From the NCBI GenBank assembly GCA_030220185.1, contig JASPKZ010007421.1, forward strand, positions 248,001-312,000: a DNA stretch of 64,000 bases, in the 5' to 3' direction. Of the stretch, positions 1 to 10,610 are shown piece by piece. The translations under genes were made by a program, and so were the position numbers. Below the pieces are notes generated by a model. That model ran no database searches and was not told the DNA's origin. It saw only the letters and a program-made list of their open reading frames with translations. Origin of the DNA: Diploptera punctata (lineage: Eukaryota > Arthropoda > Insecta > Blattodea > Blaberidae). Position 1 is the stretch's first letter. Each line of letters opens with the position of its first letter.

Positions 1-1265
1 ATATTTCCATATTTGTTGCGCAATACGTGAGTCCCTTTAATTCTATTGAAGTTATATTTATTCGTCCATATGGAAGCAGCTTAATTGTGCTTGTTCCATT
101 CGCACTATGTACATTGGTATGTCATTCCTAATGGCTAAAGTGATACATTCTTCTCTTAGTGTTTCCATGGCTATTTCTGTTTAGGAATTTTCTTTGTCTA
201 TTCTTCAATTTATGTCTCCTGCTATTATTATATTTTCGCTATATGGCTAAAGTGATACATTCTTCTCTTAGTGTTTCCATGGCTATTTCTGTTTAGGAAT
301 TTTCTTTGTCTATTCTTCAATTTATGTCTCCTGCTATTATTATATTTTCGCTATATGGCTAAAGTGATACATTCTTCTCTTAGTGTTTCCATGGCTATTT
401 CTGTTTAGGAATTTTCTTTGTCTATTCTTCAATTTATGTCTCCTGCTATTATTATATTTTCGCTATTTTCTGTGGTGATAACTGGTTTATAGTTTTTATT
501 CCTTCCTCTGTGATTGATTAGGTTTTAGTATAAATATTACATTGGCCAACTTTATTTTTACTGCCAGTACATTTTCTTCCCCATATACTTATTTGAAACT
601 CCGTACTTATAGTTTCAAATAACAGGATGTCCCTCTGTTTGTTTTGCTTACGAGTGTACTACATAGACTCGTTTTATATATAACGGTTCCGTTACAAACG
701 ATGCTGTGAAGTTCATTTGATCTTATTTCTGTAGTTCTTCTCCTGGTACATATTTTATGGGGTTTTCTTTTATTACTTTTTCGCTAGTCTTATTATTATT
801 CCTGTCGGCCAGAATCTTTTCCAAGGTAACTAAAGGGAATTTTGATCTCGAATGTCTTATTTATTCATCTACATTTTACCCTCCTTGAATGTCATTTATT
901 TTGTAGATACTTATCTCCTAAAGTTTTCTGGCGATGTGACTTCTTAAAGCCTTCCTTTTTGCGCCACGTATGTATATGTTCTTCCTGCGTACGACTTGTG
1001 TCCATGAGTCCTCTTCGTTCTCATTTCGTGAGTCTGATTACTTGAATGTACTTGTGTTGTCATTATAGCCATTTATTCTTGCGGTGTGGGGTTTCGTCCG
1101 AATTTTATTGAGTCTGTTATAACCGCACGTCTCGTGGTTGTTTCTACTTATCTTTTCGGTTATCTTTTATGTTTTATTCTATTATGGGGCCTACTTTATT
1201 ATTTAGGAGATCCATAATATGGTCTACTTTATCCTTGATTTCCCTTAATTGTTTATCTTCCATTT
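1..1265 (-). pseudogene. Decayed LINE endonuclease (EEP) region, minus strand
   Basis: Read on the minus strand, the 112 bp unit at 131-466 translates to a stretch containing IIIAGDIN followed by RIDKENS. This is the GDxN catalytic block of LINE apurinic-type endonucleases. Further in, a segment reading ENVLAVKIKLANVIF resembles the family's earlier beta strand, and 1263-1177 reads as a short Lys/Asp-rich stretch beginning MEDKQLREIKDKVDHI. Stops and frame changes occur throughout and the reverse transcriptase part lies outside the window or is lost. The element enters from the left edge. Family assignment rests on these motifs only. The DNA from 1266 to 1423 has no recognisable feature. Confidence 0.45.
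131..466. repeat. Tandem repeat, 3 copies of 112 bp
   Basis: Three near-identical copies begin at 131, 243 and 355, each opening with ATGGCTAAAGTGATACATTC. The period is 112 bp, which is not a multiple of three. The array therefore shifts the reading frame of the LINE endonuclease segment it lies in, so it arose after or during decay of that element. Confidence 0.95.
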
Positions 1266-1423
1266 AGTGACTAATCCGGTCGATATCTGTAACTGGTGGC
1301 CGTCCATTGCCGCGAAAGCAAGTTTCATTAAGAATCCATTCAACTTATGATATTACTAAGTTATATGCGGCGTGCATTTGCGGTAATGTAATAGCCTTGT
1401 TTTCTTCGAATGAATATGGATTA

Positions 1424-2275
1424 CCGTAAAACGGGGCTACTTTGACATATTTTTGAAGGTTTTTCATGTCTAACTCATATGATTTATGCCAAAAAATTGA
1501 ATGTATGATTTATTGTACCAATTGAACCTCAGACTACAAATCCCATTTGGTACTGTTCTCCTCAAATAAAAACTTAGTAGGACAACAATGAGTTTTGTTT
1601 AGGTCTATTTTGCCCATGTGCTGGGGCTACGTTTGACATCACATTTGTTTTCACTATAATTCAAAGTAGACCCACTGCAGGTAGGCTATTACTTTGACAC
1701 CAATTTATCTTTTTATAAATATTTTTATTGTAAACAACCTTACTGCAAATGTTTGTATAACTGTAATTTGACAAAGTAAACTTAAACTTCTTTATCAATT
1801 CTGACACGCAACAGAACACAAAAATTATATAATTATTGTAGTTAGACAATCAGGAATTAATTAGGAAACATGAATTTTTGAAACAACAGTAGAAAATTAA
1901 AAAAAAAGACAGATTTTCACATCTCATCTTCACATAGTTCACATTCATATTGAGAATTGTTCGATCCTCTGTTACACATACCACAGACCCAGAGCTTGCA
2001 TCTTACACAACAAATCCAGTCCTTACCCCTGTAAAACCGAAAATCACAATTTTATCCTTGCTGGGAATTCATTGTTGTTGAAAGTGACACAGATGTGTCT
2101 CCAACAATTAACATCCTCGTTTAAAACAACTTAATTATTCGTGCGCCTTCAAGGAAATGTCTACACCATTTAATTGTTGTCAAAATAGCCCAAAACACGC
2201 AAGAAATTTAAAATGTCAAAGAAGCCTCTATTCTGTCAAAGTAGCCCCTCGAATCAAAGTAACCCCGTTTTACGC
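1424..2275. mobile_element. MITE-like DNA transposon, TA target duplication
   Basis: The left end reads TA then CCGTAAAACGGGGCTACTT. The right end, on the opposite strand, reads TA then GCGTAAAACGGGGTTACTT. These are terminal inverted repeats of about 22 bp flanked by TA (1422-1423 and 2276-2277). Subterminal repeats of the form GGGCTACTTTGAC recur near 1432, 1622, 2212 and 2234 in both orientations. No transposase ORF is visible, so it looks non-autonomous. The TA duplication and GGGCTAC-bearing termini suggest a pogo/Tc1-mariner relation. The 2278-2754 stretch to its right holds nothing I recognise. Confidence 0.75.
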
Positions 2276-2749
2276 TATGTGCTGTATTTATCAAGGCAGA
2301 TATTTTTAAACCTAAATGTAGAAAATGTGCGTTGATTAACAGAATTGGTTGGCCAAATAGATATTTTATTATTCGACTTCTTTTAATTACAAAAACCGGA
2401 TCGTTTAACAAACATTTATTTTCTGAATTCGTTAGATGTTTCAGTGTTTGTGAGTATTAAAAGAAATTTGTAAGAAATTATTTGAGTTGCTACGTGAATC
2501 CAAAGATATCATATTATTCTGTTGATTTAGATTATTCTGTAGAAATTGTTTCATGTAGGTAGAGACATGAACTAGGATGCCCACTGGACGAAATTCATCC
2601 CCTGAAGTTGAGGTACCCACGTGCTTACATTGTTTGCTACAAGTCAGTCTGAAAGATATTAGTGATACCGTTGAAATGGCAGTATTCAATTGAAATTCCA
2701 CTTATTTTTCTTACAAACTAACTCATTTGTGCTATCGAACACATAGGTT

Positions 2750-2754
<5 letters not shown>

Positions 2755-2792
<38 letters not shown>
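2755..2792. repeat. (TA)n microsatellite
   Basis: About 38 bp of alternating TA, directly adjoining the 3' end of a minus-strand RTE LINE fragment. Confidence 0.98.
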
Positions 2793-2796
<4 letters not shown>

Positions 2797-3090
2797 CTTC
2801 ATACAACCTATCCTGAACTAATGTTTTCCAACTAATCATCCCTTATATGATCTAGTTCCTTCAAATCATGGTTAATTTTATATTCTCACTTCATTCTTAG
2901 CATGCCTATTTCCTAAAAGGAACTTCCATCCCCCTCTCTCATTCGTGCTACGTGCCCTGTCCATCGGAGTCTACGAGACTTAACTCTTGTTATTATATCC
3001 AAATTCCCAAAAAGATCATGTAGCTCTCTGTTACGGAGTCTTCTTCATTCGCTTGTCTATTCATATCTTTTTGATCCGAAAATGTCCATG
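2793..3090 (-). pseudogene. RTE-type LINE 3' fragment
   Basis: The minus strand reads RRLRNRELHDLFGNLDIIT and then VKSRRLRWTGHVARM, the C-terminal tail of the RTE-type polyprotein found intact at 16470-19508 (there RRLHNNELHGLYRKPDIIR, VKSRRLRWAGHVARM). Upstream, a segment matches IFGPKRDEQTGEW with substitutions. Several frameshifts follow. It is a short, old, 5'-truncated copy. Confidence 0.75.
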
Positions 3091-3211
3091 TTTCTCATTA
3101 ATTTAATATAATTGGAAGAATAACAGTTTTATGTATTATCTGTTGTGACAACATTATTGTATAATAAATATACTATACAAATAATTCTCGATTTATTTAA
3201 TCAAGTATAAC

Positions 3212-3251
<40 letters not shown>
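3212..3251. repeat. (AAT)n microsatellite
   Basis: About 13 AAT units. The remaining DNA between 3091 and 4201 is AT-rich, with a second short AAT run near 3520-3541, and shows no gene or recognisable element. Confidence 0.97.
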
Positions 3252-3254
<3 letters not shown>

Positions 3255-4743
3255 TTACAACCAATCTAAAATAATAAAAATAACTATATCATATCACATA
3301 TCTAAATAAAAATAAAATTACATAGATAACGAAAATAATAATAAAATAGTAATTCTGCAATCATTTATTTATAATAAAAATAATGTCATAATTTAATAAT
3401 CATAAGAAATAAATCTAAGAATTCTGCGTGAGTATTATCATGAAAGAATGTTGGAAAACGCAACAACTCATAACTAAGATGACAATGGACTTCAAATAAT
3501 AAAGTATTAGAATAAATAGTAACAATAATAATAATAATAATGTTTTTGTAACTAACATCTCCATTCAAACTGATAAGGACGATGAACAAAAGATATGAAT
3601 ACCCACTGTTTGATGACACTAACAAGCTGTCGTTACAAATCTCTTAACAAAAGAAAACCGATTAATGAGAAGATGTCCTTTAGTAAAATGCAAAGAAGTA
3701 ATTTAAAACTACTCAGATGTAGAGATGAGAGATATGGAAGTCAAGCCAAAATACATTTCTGTCAGGAATAAAGTTACACAGACGGAACTCCCAAAAAGGA
3801 GGAACTTACAAAATGAGAATTCACTAATTAATCATTAACCAATACGATTAGCTGTAAGAAACCTGATGAACCAATGTAAGAGAAGCTGGTGGATCTGATT
3901 CAAAATGGAGGGAGTAAGCCGAGTTTTCGTGTTAAGTACTTGAAAATGAAAATATCATTCTTCTTATATTCTGTTCTCTAGTTGGAGTCAGGATATGGAT
4001 CAAGTTAAAATTTGCCTACGTACAAAATAGACTATGGCTACGGAAAATTAATTCAACATAGACATTTTCGTCAAATAAAAATTTAAACTTAGGAATTTTT
4101 TCAATCGAATTTTGGACTTATAAAATTTTAATATCATCGAATTACTTTATAATAGGATTGTTTAGCGATACATGGAGCCACTAACTTCTGCATCAATTAT
4201 AGAGTAAAAGATGGAAATGTGGGCTAGGAGAGAAATATGGGCTACTACTAATTTTCTGTCCGTATGGTGCCGCATCTGGCGAAAAACTCGCTGACTATGT
4301 CCTTATACTTCTACAACGGTGAATCATATTTAGATATATCATTGCTATCAAGGCTGAGGTAGTGGAAAGTAAAAGTAGGATTTTTGTCTTGCCAGCACCT
4401 ATTGAAAACTTTTTCAGGTATGCATATTTATATTTATTATCAGAAAAGGAACATAATTTTAATTAAAGGATTGTATTCTGGGAGGAGAATAGGAATAATA
4501 GAATATATAAAAATTAAAACAAAGTATTTAAATGTTATTTATAAGATTTATGAACAGAAATACGTGGATTATGTGTTGCTGTAAATATGGGTACCAATGG
4601 CGTGGTAAATATGAGCTGTGTAGCCCATACTTGAAACTATTTTATTTAAGAGAATTAAACGTATGTCTACGAAGAATAGAGCATTGCCCTTCATACAATA
4701 TTGAATTATAGTGTATAACAGAGGAACTGAGTGAATAAGTGAG

Positions 4744-4748
4744 AAAGG

Positions 4749-4784
<36 letters not shown>

Positions 4785-4872
4785 GATACAGACAGACAGA
4801 CAGAGATACAGACAGACAGACAGAGATACAGACAGACAGACAGACAGAGAGAGAGAGAGAGAGACAGAGAGA
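4744..4872. repeat. (GA)n/(GACA)n microsatellite inside the pogo element
   Basis: GAGA runs flank repeated GACAGACAGACAGAGATACA units. It lies between the pogo left end and the transposase. Open frames across it on either strand are low-complexity artefacts. Confidence 0.97.
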
Positions 4873-4879
4873 TAATTTA

Positions 4880-6660
4880 AAAGTATGGGAACTCTCAACT
4901 CTGCCAAATTCTTTGGAGTGCCCCTCACAACTCTACAGATATTATTGAAAAAAAGTGTCACTACAGGAAGCAGTCGGGGAAAAAGCTCGGATGTAAATGC
5001 GTTTTGGGTCAAAAATTAAAGGAGGAATTAATAAAATATGTATTAATAATAGAGGAGAAATTCTATGGCATGTCCAGAACTGGCCTGCGCAGAATGGCAT
5101 TAAAGTTAGCACTAAGAAACCATATCAAACATCCATTAGGTACCGAGATGGCTGGTCGAACCTGGTTGAATTATTTTCTATGAAGACAAACATATTCTGA
5201 CAATTGGACAACCTTGTGGCACTTACTTTGCTCGTGCACTGGGATTCAATAATAAGAATGTTACACAATTGTTCAATATTTTAGAAAGTGAATTTGAGAA
5301 ACATCAGTTTGCTGCAGACGGAGTTTTTAATGTGGGTGAGACTGTTCTGATAGTTGTCCAGAGCGAAGTGATAGAAGTCATGGCATGGAAAGGAAAAAGG
5401 CAGATTGCATCTCTGACTTCTGCTGAAAGGGGAGGTTTAATTAATGTCATACTGGCCATGAATGCAGCAGAAAATTTCGTACCACCCATGATAATCTTCT
5501 CCAGGAAAATCAGGAACAGCCTGTTGATGAGAGGTGCTCCACCTGGTGCCATAGCTGCTGCTCATCCTTCCGGCTGGGTTCAGACAAACCTCTTGACTCA
5601 GTGGTTTTCTCACTTCATATAAAAGACAAAAGCATCAGTAGACTCACCAGTGTTATTTATATTGGACGGACATTATAGCCATATGCTCAACATAGATGTA
5701 ATCGATATGGCCAGGGAGAATCACGTCCCGAACATTTCTCATCCTCCTCATTCCACTCATAAACTACAACAACTGGATAAATCTTTTATGGGACCATTGA
5801 AAGCCTATTAAAGTGAAGAAATACGAATGAGGATTAGGCAGAATAATGAGTCACTTTCCCGCTATGATATTGTAAAACTCTATGGAAGGGCTTAGTTGAA
5901 GAGACAATTATATTGTAGGTCATATTGTCGTCAATGGATTCAAGGCAACTGGCATCTTCCCAGTGAATAAGAAGATATTTTCCGACGCTGACTTAGCAGA
6001 AGCAAAATCTGAGGCAGCCAAGACCTGTTGCTCAATAAGTTATTCTCAGCACCTGTCATCGTGATCTCCACTTCCATTAACCTCTAGATGTACAGAACAT
6101 TTAGGACAGTCCACCACAGGAAGTCCTTCGAATCAAATTAAGTCCTATACATCTAGATTGGTTTCCTCATTTCATATTTCTCCTGTTCCATCAACCAGCA
6201 GAACATCAGCAACCAAACAAGGAAGAAAAAAAACTGGTTTCACCCTCATAACAGCATCACTATAATTATAAAGCAGGAGTTTCAGTGCCATCAAAATGCT
6301 CTCGCAAAACAAACAAAAAAAAGTAGTGAAACGTTTGCTAGCCCCAAGTCCCAAAAAAGTAAGAAAACTAAGAAACATTCTGACGATGACGTTTCAGATG
6401 TTCAACAAGCGGATTTGGAGGATAGTGATTTGGATTTGGGACCTGAAAGCCAGCCCGATAGTGATAAAACATGGTGTTTTTTTTGTGATATTCGTTTCAG
6501 TAATGATTGTGGAGGAGAACGTTGGGCATAATGTCTTGTTTGCTCGATGTGGGCACATAATGAGCGTGCAGGTGCTGACAGAGATGGTTATGCCTGTGAT
6601 TAATGCAAATAAAATTAACCATTACTTTTTAGTTGAAACAATGCGCAGAATGTTAAATAT
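4880..6660 (+). pseudogene. pogo-type (CENP-B-like, DDE_1) transposase pseudogene
   Basis: A DNA-cutting transposase that would act on the element's own ends in the nucleus. In order: FGVPLTTLQ and KLGCKCVLGQKLKEEL with GMSRTGLRRMAL and MAGRTWLNYF (N-terminal CENP-B-type helix-turn-helix, about 4912-5185). After a frameshift come TYFARALGFNNKNVTQ and the DDE core (5269-5830), including TSAERGG, MNAAENFVPP, APPGAIAAAHPSGWVQT, ILDGHYSHM and PPHSTHKLQQLDKSFMGPLK. The first catalytic Asp is replaced: FNVGET (Gly codon at 5335-5337) where the family has FNVDET. The second (DGH, about 5665) and third (LDKSF, about 5775) remain. A stop at 5620 splits the core. The C-terminus (about 6470-6600, another frame) shows paired cysteines, CFFCDIRF, then CLVCSMWAHNE and GYACD, a PHD-like zinc finger typical of insect pogo transposases. 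Confidence 0.85.
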
Positions 6661-6958
6661 ATTGTTAATATATCTTTTAAAATTGTATGAGTGAATATTC
6701 GCGACACTTTCAAAGTACTTGATAACAAATTTATATGTAGCCCATATTTAAACCCACTCACCAAAGTATTCAATTTTATACTCTGGTATGAAAATTAAAT
6801 AATTAAGATAATCAGTATAATAAAATCCATCTAATACTATATATTCATATAAAATAACTGCTCTAATATCATATAAAATTCCGTAAACTAAAAACATATA
6901 TTTGTGCTCTTTGGAGCACAAAACAAAATGGTAGCCCATATTTACCTCTTTTCCTCTA

Positions 6959-7150
6959 ATTATTTTTTTAACTGGCAGTGTTAAGGCCATATGGCCTTCT
7001 CTTCCACTCATCCAGCGAATAGTAGAATTATACAAACATTACATACTTATTACAATTTTTAGACATTATTAAAATACAGACTAAACAAAATACAATGATG
7101 ATGTGATCTAAGACTAGGTAATATAACAAAAACATGGAATATAATGAAAT
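6959..7150 (-). repeat. Retroelement tail (GGCCTTAA family), copy 1
   Basis: The minus strand reads GCTGGATGAGTGGAAGAGAAG then GGCCATATGGCCTTAAC, as at 24340-24530 and 53215-53405. In those copies the tail continues into AATAAATAAA and an AAT/TTA microsatellite. Here it abuts the right end of the pogo element. The left boundary of similarity is unclear. Confidence 0.6.
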
Positions 7151-7259
7151 TAAAATGATATAAAATAAAGTAAGTAACTTCCGAGATGATTTTTTTATAG
7201 AATGCTGTACTAGTTGTTACACAGTTAATATTTTCATAGTGTCGAATTTAAGATATCAG

Positions 7260-10025
7260 TTAATTTCTATTTAAATAATGATAGCGATTGACAGTCCCTG
7301 ACATGACTGGGAACTGAGTTCCATGCTCTAGTAATAGATATTGTGTAAAATTCAAAGTATAGACAGGTCCTGTGTTGTGGTATCAAAAGTAAAGAAGAGT
7401 TTTGTGATCTTGCTCCTAAATTGTGATGAGCCGATAAATTTTGAAAACGCATTGTTAAATAACTTGGTAAATATGTGTGCAGAATTTGGAATAGTAAGGA
7501 ATGTGAATGTAAAGTTCTTCTGTCATTTAGGCGTAGCCATGATAAGGCCTGAAATGAAGGAGACACGTGGTCATGACGACGGAGTTTGAATATAAATCGA
7601 ATGCACACATTATGAGCACGCTGTAGTCTGTCAGATAGATCAGTTGTCAGATTAGTAAGTAATATGTCGCAGTAGTCAAAGTGTGGCATTATAAGAGTCT
7701 GTACAAGTATTTGTTTTAATTTTGTAGGAAGGAAGTTTTTAAAACTACTTAGGGAGTGAAGAATTGAGAACACTTTCTTGCAGGTATTATTCACCTGGAT
7801 TTTCCAATCTAGGTGTTGGTCCATGTAGATACCCAGATTGTTTACTACTGAGCTGTAGGGGATGTTTTTGTCATTTAGGAGAATGGTATGGATATTTTCG
7901 TAATTTATAATGCTTTGGATTCGCCGATGTCCTATAATTATGCACTGTGTCTTGTCAACATTTAGATTAAGTCCATGTGTCCTCGACCATTGGGAAATTG
8001 AGTCTAGGTCACTATTTAATTTGTCTAGTGTGCCATGTAAATAATCAGGATGGGAGTGAATGTAAATTTGCAAATAGGTGATGTCGGCAATAGGTAAGTC
8101 TAGTGGATATATCGTTAATATAAATAGAGAACAGAAGTGGTTCTTAACACTGAACCTTGTTGGACGCCACCCTTCAGTGATAGCCAGGATGAGGAAAGTT
8201 CTGCATTGGATACACATTGCTGGTGATCATGAAGATAGGATCCAAGCCGGTTATCAACATTGTATGACAGATTCAGAGGGCGTAATTTTGCTATTAGTAT
8301 GTCAGGGTTAACAGTGTCGAAAGCTTTACTGAAGTCCAAGAGTGTAAATATTGCCATATGGCCACTGTCCATTGCTTCACGCGCAACTTCAGTAACTTTA
8401 AGATGTGCGGTTGCCGTACTATGGCCTGTCCTAAAACCTGATTGGTGTGGGACGAGTTTGTTACGTGTATTAGGGTAATCAGTTAATTGTCCATGAACAA
8501 TGCGCTCTAAGGCCTTAGATAGGACTGGGAGGATGCTGATTGGTCTAAAGTCGTTTGGTGTTACAAGTAATTTAATTTTAGGGATTGGTCTGACTATAGC
8601 TTTTTTCCAGAGTTCGGGGTACGTTGAGGTCATGATTGAGGCATTAAATATGTGGGTTACAGCTGGGAATATGATATGGAGTATTTTCTTTAAAAAGTCG
8701 ATACTTATATTGTCTATACCTTGTGTCTTAGTTGTAATGCGGTCCAGAGATAGTCTAACATCGATTGGCATTATATAGGAAAAGAAGAATTTTTCTCGGG
8801 AAGGAGTAGGTGTGGATAGGAGCTCATCTATAGTTTGTTGTTTGGTCGTAGTGTTTATGTTAAGTGTGGCGTACGATGTGAAATGTTGGTTTAGATCGTC
8901 CAGTGATATGTTAATGCTCTCTCATTTGGTTGTCGGCTGCCGTAGACCCATTGATCCAATACGTTTCCACATATCACTTGCATTTGTGTTTGGATCAATG
9001 GGACTATGAGGATACCGCAACTTAGCGTTCCTAATGATTTGATTAGTTTTGTTTCTTAATGTCTTATATTGCCTTAAGTTAGCGTCACTTTTGTCCCGTC
9101 TATATTTTCAAAAAGCAGCATCCCTCTCAGCCATCATTAGTCGAATTTCGTGGGACATCCAGGGAGCTGGGGATTTAGTAATTCGTCTAGTCTTCAAGGG
9201 GGCATGTTTGTCATAAAGTTCTAATATCATATTGTTAAATTTTTTCTCAATTGTACGTAGGGTCCAAATGCCATGCCACGGCGTCTCGATAGCGTCTGCA
9301 ATTAGAGCTTGCTGGTTAATATTTTTTAAATTTCGGTATGTCAATAATTTAGGACGAGTCCTAGGACACTGAAGAGAGTATTCGATATATATGACGTCAT
9401 GAGCTGATATGCCGCGGTCAGATATCTGTCTGTAGTTTATAATTTTCTGTGAGTTTGTCGTGGTTATGATATATCTATTAATGTATCTGTCGTGGATATG
9501 TGATGGGTTGGTTGTAAAGGCAAGACATGCATATTGCATGCGTGAAATAATGCCAGTAGTTCTGATGCTGATGGCGAGGAAGAAAGTAAGTTAGAGTTAA
9601 AGTCGCCCATTACTATAACATGCTGATAATGCGGAAGTAAACTTAATAAAGATGCCTCTATGCCCCTAAGATATTCTACTTTCGGAGGTTTGTACACCAC
9701 GCACAGGAGACATCTCTGTAAACTAGCTGAAATTTCAATGAAGAGAAATTCTGGTCGTGCATTGTAATCAGGGGAGGAGTGAAGAATGCCTTTGGGCTCT
9801 AAGTTCGATTTGAAATACATCGCAACTCCCCCATCTCTCTTTCCTAATCTATCATCACGACAGAGATTATACCCGTCGATATCAGCAAGTGAGGAGTGAA
9901 GGGAGAGTTTAAGCCAGGACTGAGATATTAGGATCGCGTGCAGAGAGAATTCGGAAAATAAATGTCGAATTTCATTAATGTGAGACAGAATGCTTTTGAG
10001 TGTTAATGAAGGCGATTTTAAGAAG
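7260..10025 (-). pseudogene. Jockey/CR1-type LINE endonuclease-reverse transcriptase, minus strand
   Basis: A non-LTR retrotransposon polyprotein read from about 10020 down to 7267 in several frames. The endonuclease (10020-9464) includes LSHINEIRHLFSEFSLHAIL, DIDGYNLCRDDR, KRDGGVAMYF and VIVMGDFNSNL. Where the family has an ETWL-like motif this copy reads QSWLKL, so the catalytic Glu appears lost. The linker (9539-9108) has ISAHDVIY, LYDKHAPLKTRR and SPAPWMSHEIR. The reverse transcriptase (8771-7267) shows RPISILPVLSKALERI, HQSGFRTGHST, LLDFSKAFDTVN and GGVQQGSVL. After a frameshift the YADD box is degraded to IADITY before LQIYIHS. The C-terminus has SWLRLNDRRTLHS and TRAWNSVPSHVRDC. At least three frameshifts make it non-functional. 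The superfamily (Jockey versus CR1) is not settled by eye. Confidence 0.85.
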
Positions 10026-10222
10026 AGTAGGTGAAGGAGAAGAAAAACGTTATTTTAGCAGGTAGGCAGTGGTGGGATGAGAAAAGATAACCCTGACAAC
10101 GTTTAGAATGGATTACACCTGGGAAAGGAAAGAGAAGTCGACCTAGATTTAAATGGTTGGATGATGTAAGAAGAGGTGTGAGGGAGCTAGGTCTGGAAGA
10201 ATTGGCATGGGAAGATAGAGAA
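10026..10222 (+). pseudogene. LINE C-terminal tail fragment, left half
   Basis: Reads WITPGKGKRSRPRFKWLDDV then RRGVRELGLEELAWEDRE. This is the GKRxRGRPxxRWxDDV motif ending many LINE polyproteins, of a different family from the RTE copies here. The 242 bp palindrome at 10223-10464 interrupts it. Coding resumes at 10465. Confidence 0.6.
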
Positions 10223-10464
10223 TTAATATAAAATTATAGAATATTCACCTGAAAGGTCCGTCTTCTCAACTTAATTAATCATTTAACTGTAGCGCTTTCG
10301 GGACACCAGTTTTGAATCCTGCCGATGATGGGACAAGTCCCGAAAGCGCTACAGTTAAATGATTAATTAAGTTGAGGAGACGGAGCTTTCAGGTGAATAT
10401 TCTATAATTTTATATTAATTTTGAATAAACCTCAATGGAACACATCATGAATCTTATAAAAGTT
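10223..10464. mobile_element. Palindromic Penelope-derived insertion with 12 bp target duplication
   Basis: Two 82 bp arms (10223-10304 and 10337-10418) are near-perfect reverse complements around a 32 bp loop. They match the 3' end of Penelope-like element B (37490-37590, 41787-41900). The right arm continues into a 5'-leader segment also found at 41740-41787. The 12-mer GAAGATAGAGAA occurs directly before (10211-10222) and after (10465-10476), so the palindrome is a discrete insertion. It carries one whole hammerhead-like motif on the plus strand and half of another on the minus strand. Confidence 0.85.
10318..10355 (+). ncRNA. Hammerhead-ribozyme-like motif (Penelope B type)
   Basis: Segments in order: CTG (stem I), CCGATGA (core; consensus CUGANGA, so the U at core position 4 is C), GGGAC-AA-GTCCC (stem II, 5 bp), GAAA (core), GCGC (self-complementary stem III), TA (cleavage triplet CUA), CAG (stem I return). 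The short stem I and loopless palindromic stem III fit the minimal hammerheads known from Penelope-like elements. The core change may lower activity. Confidence 0.5.
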
Positions 10465-10560
10465 GAAGATAGAGAAGAATGGAGAACGAAGATACAAATT
10501 TTAAAATCTTCGGGCACAGGAATGTTTTATTGCATTGTAAACTGGTTTATAAGTAAATAA
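10465..10560 (+). pseudogene. LINE C-terminal tail fragment, right half
   Basis: Reads VEDREEWRTKIQILK, the usual DRxxWR terminus of the LINE tail begun at 10080. Together with the left half it shows the pre-insertion sequence. A GTAAATAAATAAT tail and an AAT microsatellite follow. Confidence 0.6.
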
Positions 10561-10564
10561 GTAA

Positions 10565-10567
10565 ATA

Positions 10568-10607
<40 letters not shown>
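10565..10607. repeat. (AAT)n microsatellite
   Basis: About 13 AAT units directly after GTAAATAAGTAAATAAAT at the 3' end of a LINE tail. The DNA from 10608 to 12494 contains no coding region I recognise, apart from a tRNA-like segment near 11580. Confidence 0.97.

Positions 10608-10610
<3 letters not shown>

Larger units (their letters stand above)
4202..6956 (+). mobile_element. pogo/Tigger-like DNA transposon, full length, inactive
   Basis: The left end (from 4202) reads GAGTAAAAGATGGAAATGTG and the right end, on the minus strand (from 6956), reads GAGGAAAAGAGGTAAATATG. These are imperfect terminal inverted repeats of about 27 bp flanked by TA at 4200-4201 and 6957-6958. Copies of AAATATGGGCTAC lie subterminally at both ends (near 4233, 4606 and 6736). 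Inside is a broken CENP-B-type transposase. Size, TA duplication and transposase type fit the pogo branch of Tc1/mariner. Confidence 0.85.

Noticed and set aside
131..466. Possible CRISPR-like array
   Set aside because: Head-to-tail 112 bp repeats with no unique spacers, in an insect-like genome.
4569..5012. 147-codon minus-strand ORF rich in SLSVCLSVSL
   Set aside because: It is the translation of a GACA/GA microsatellite inside the pogo element.
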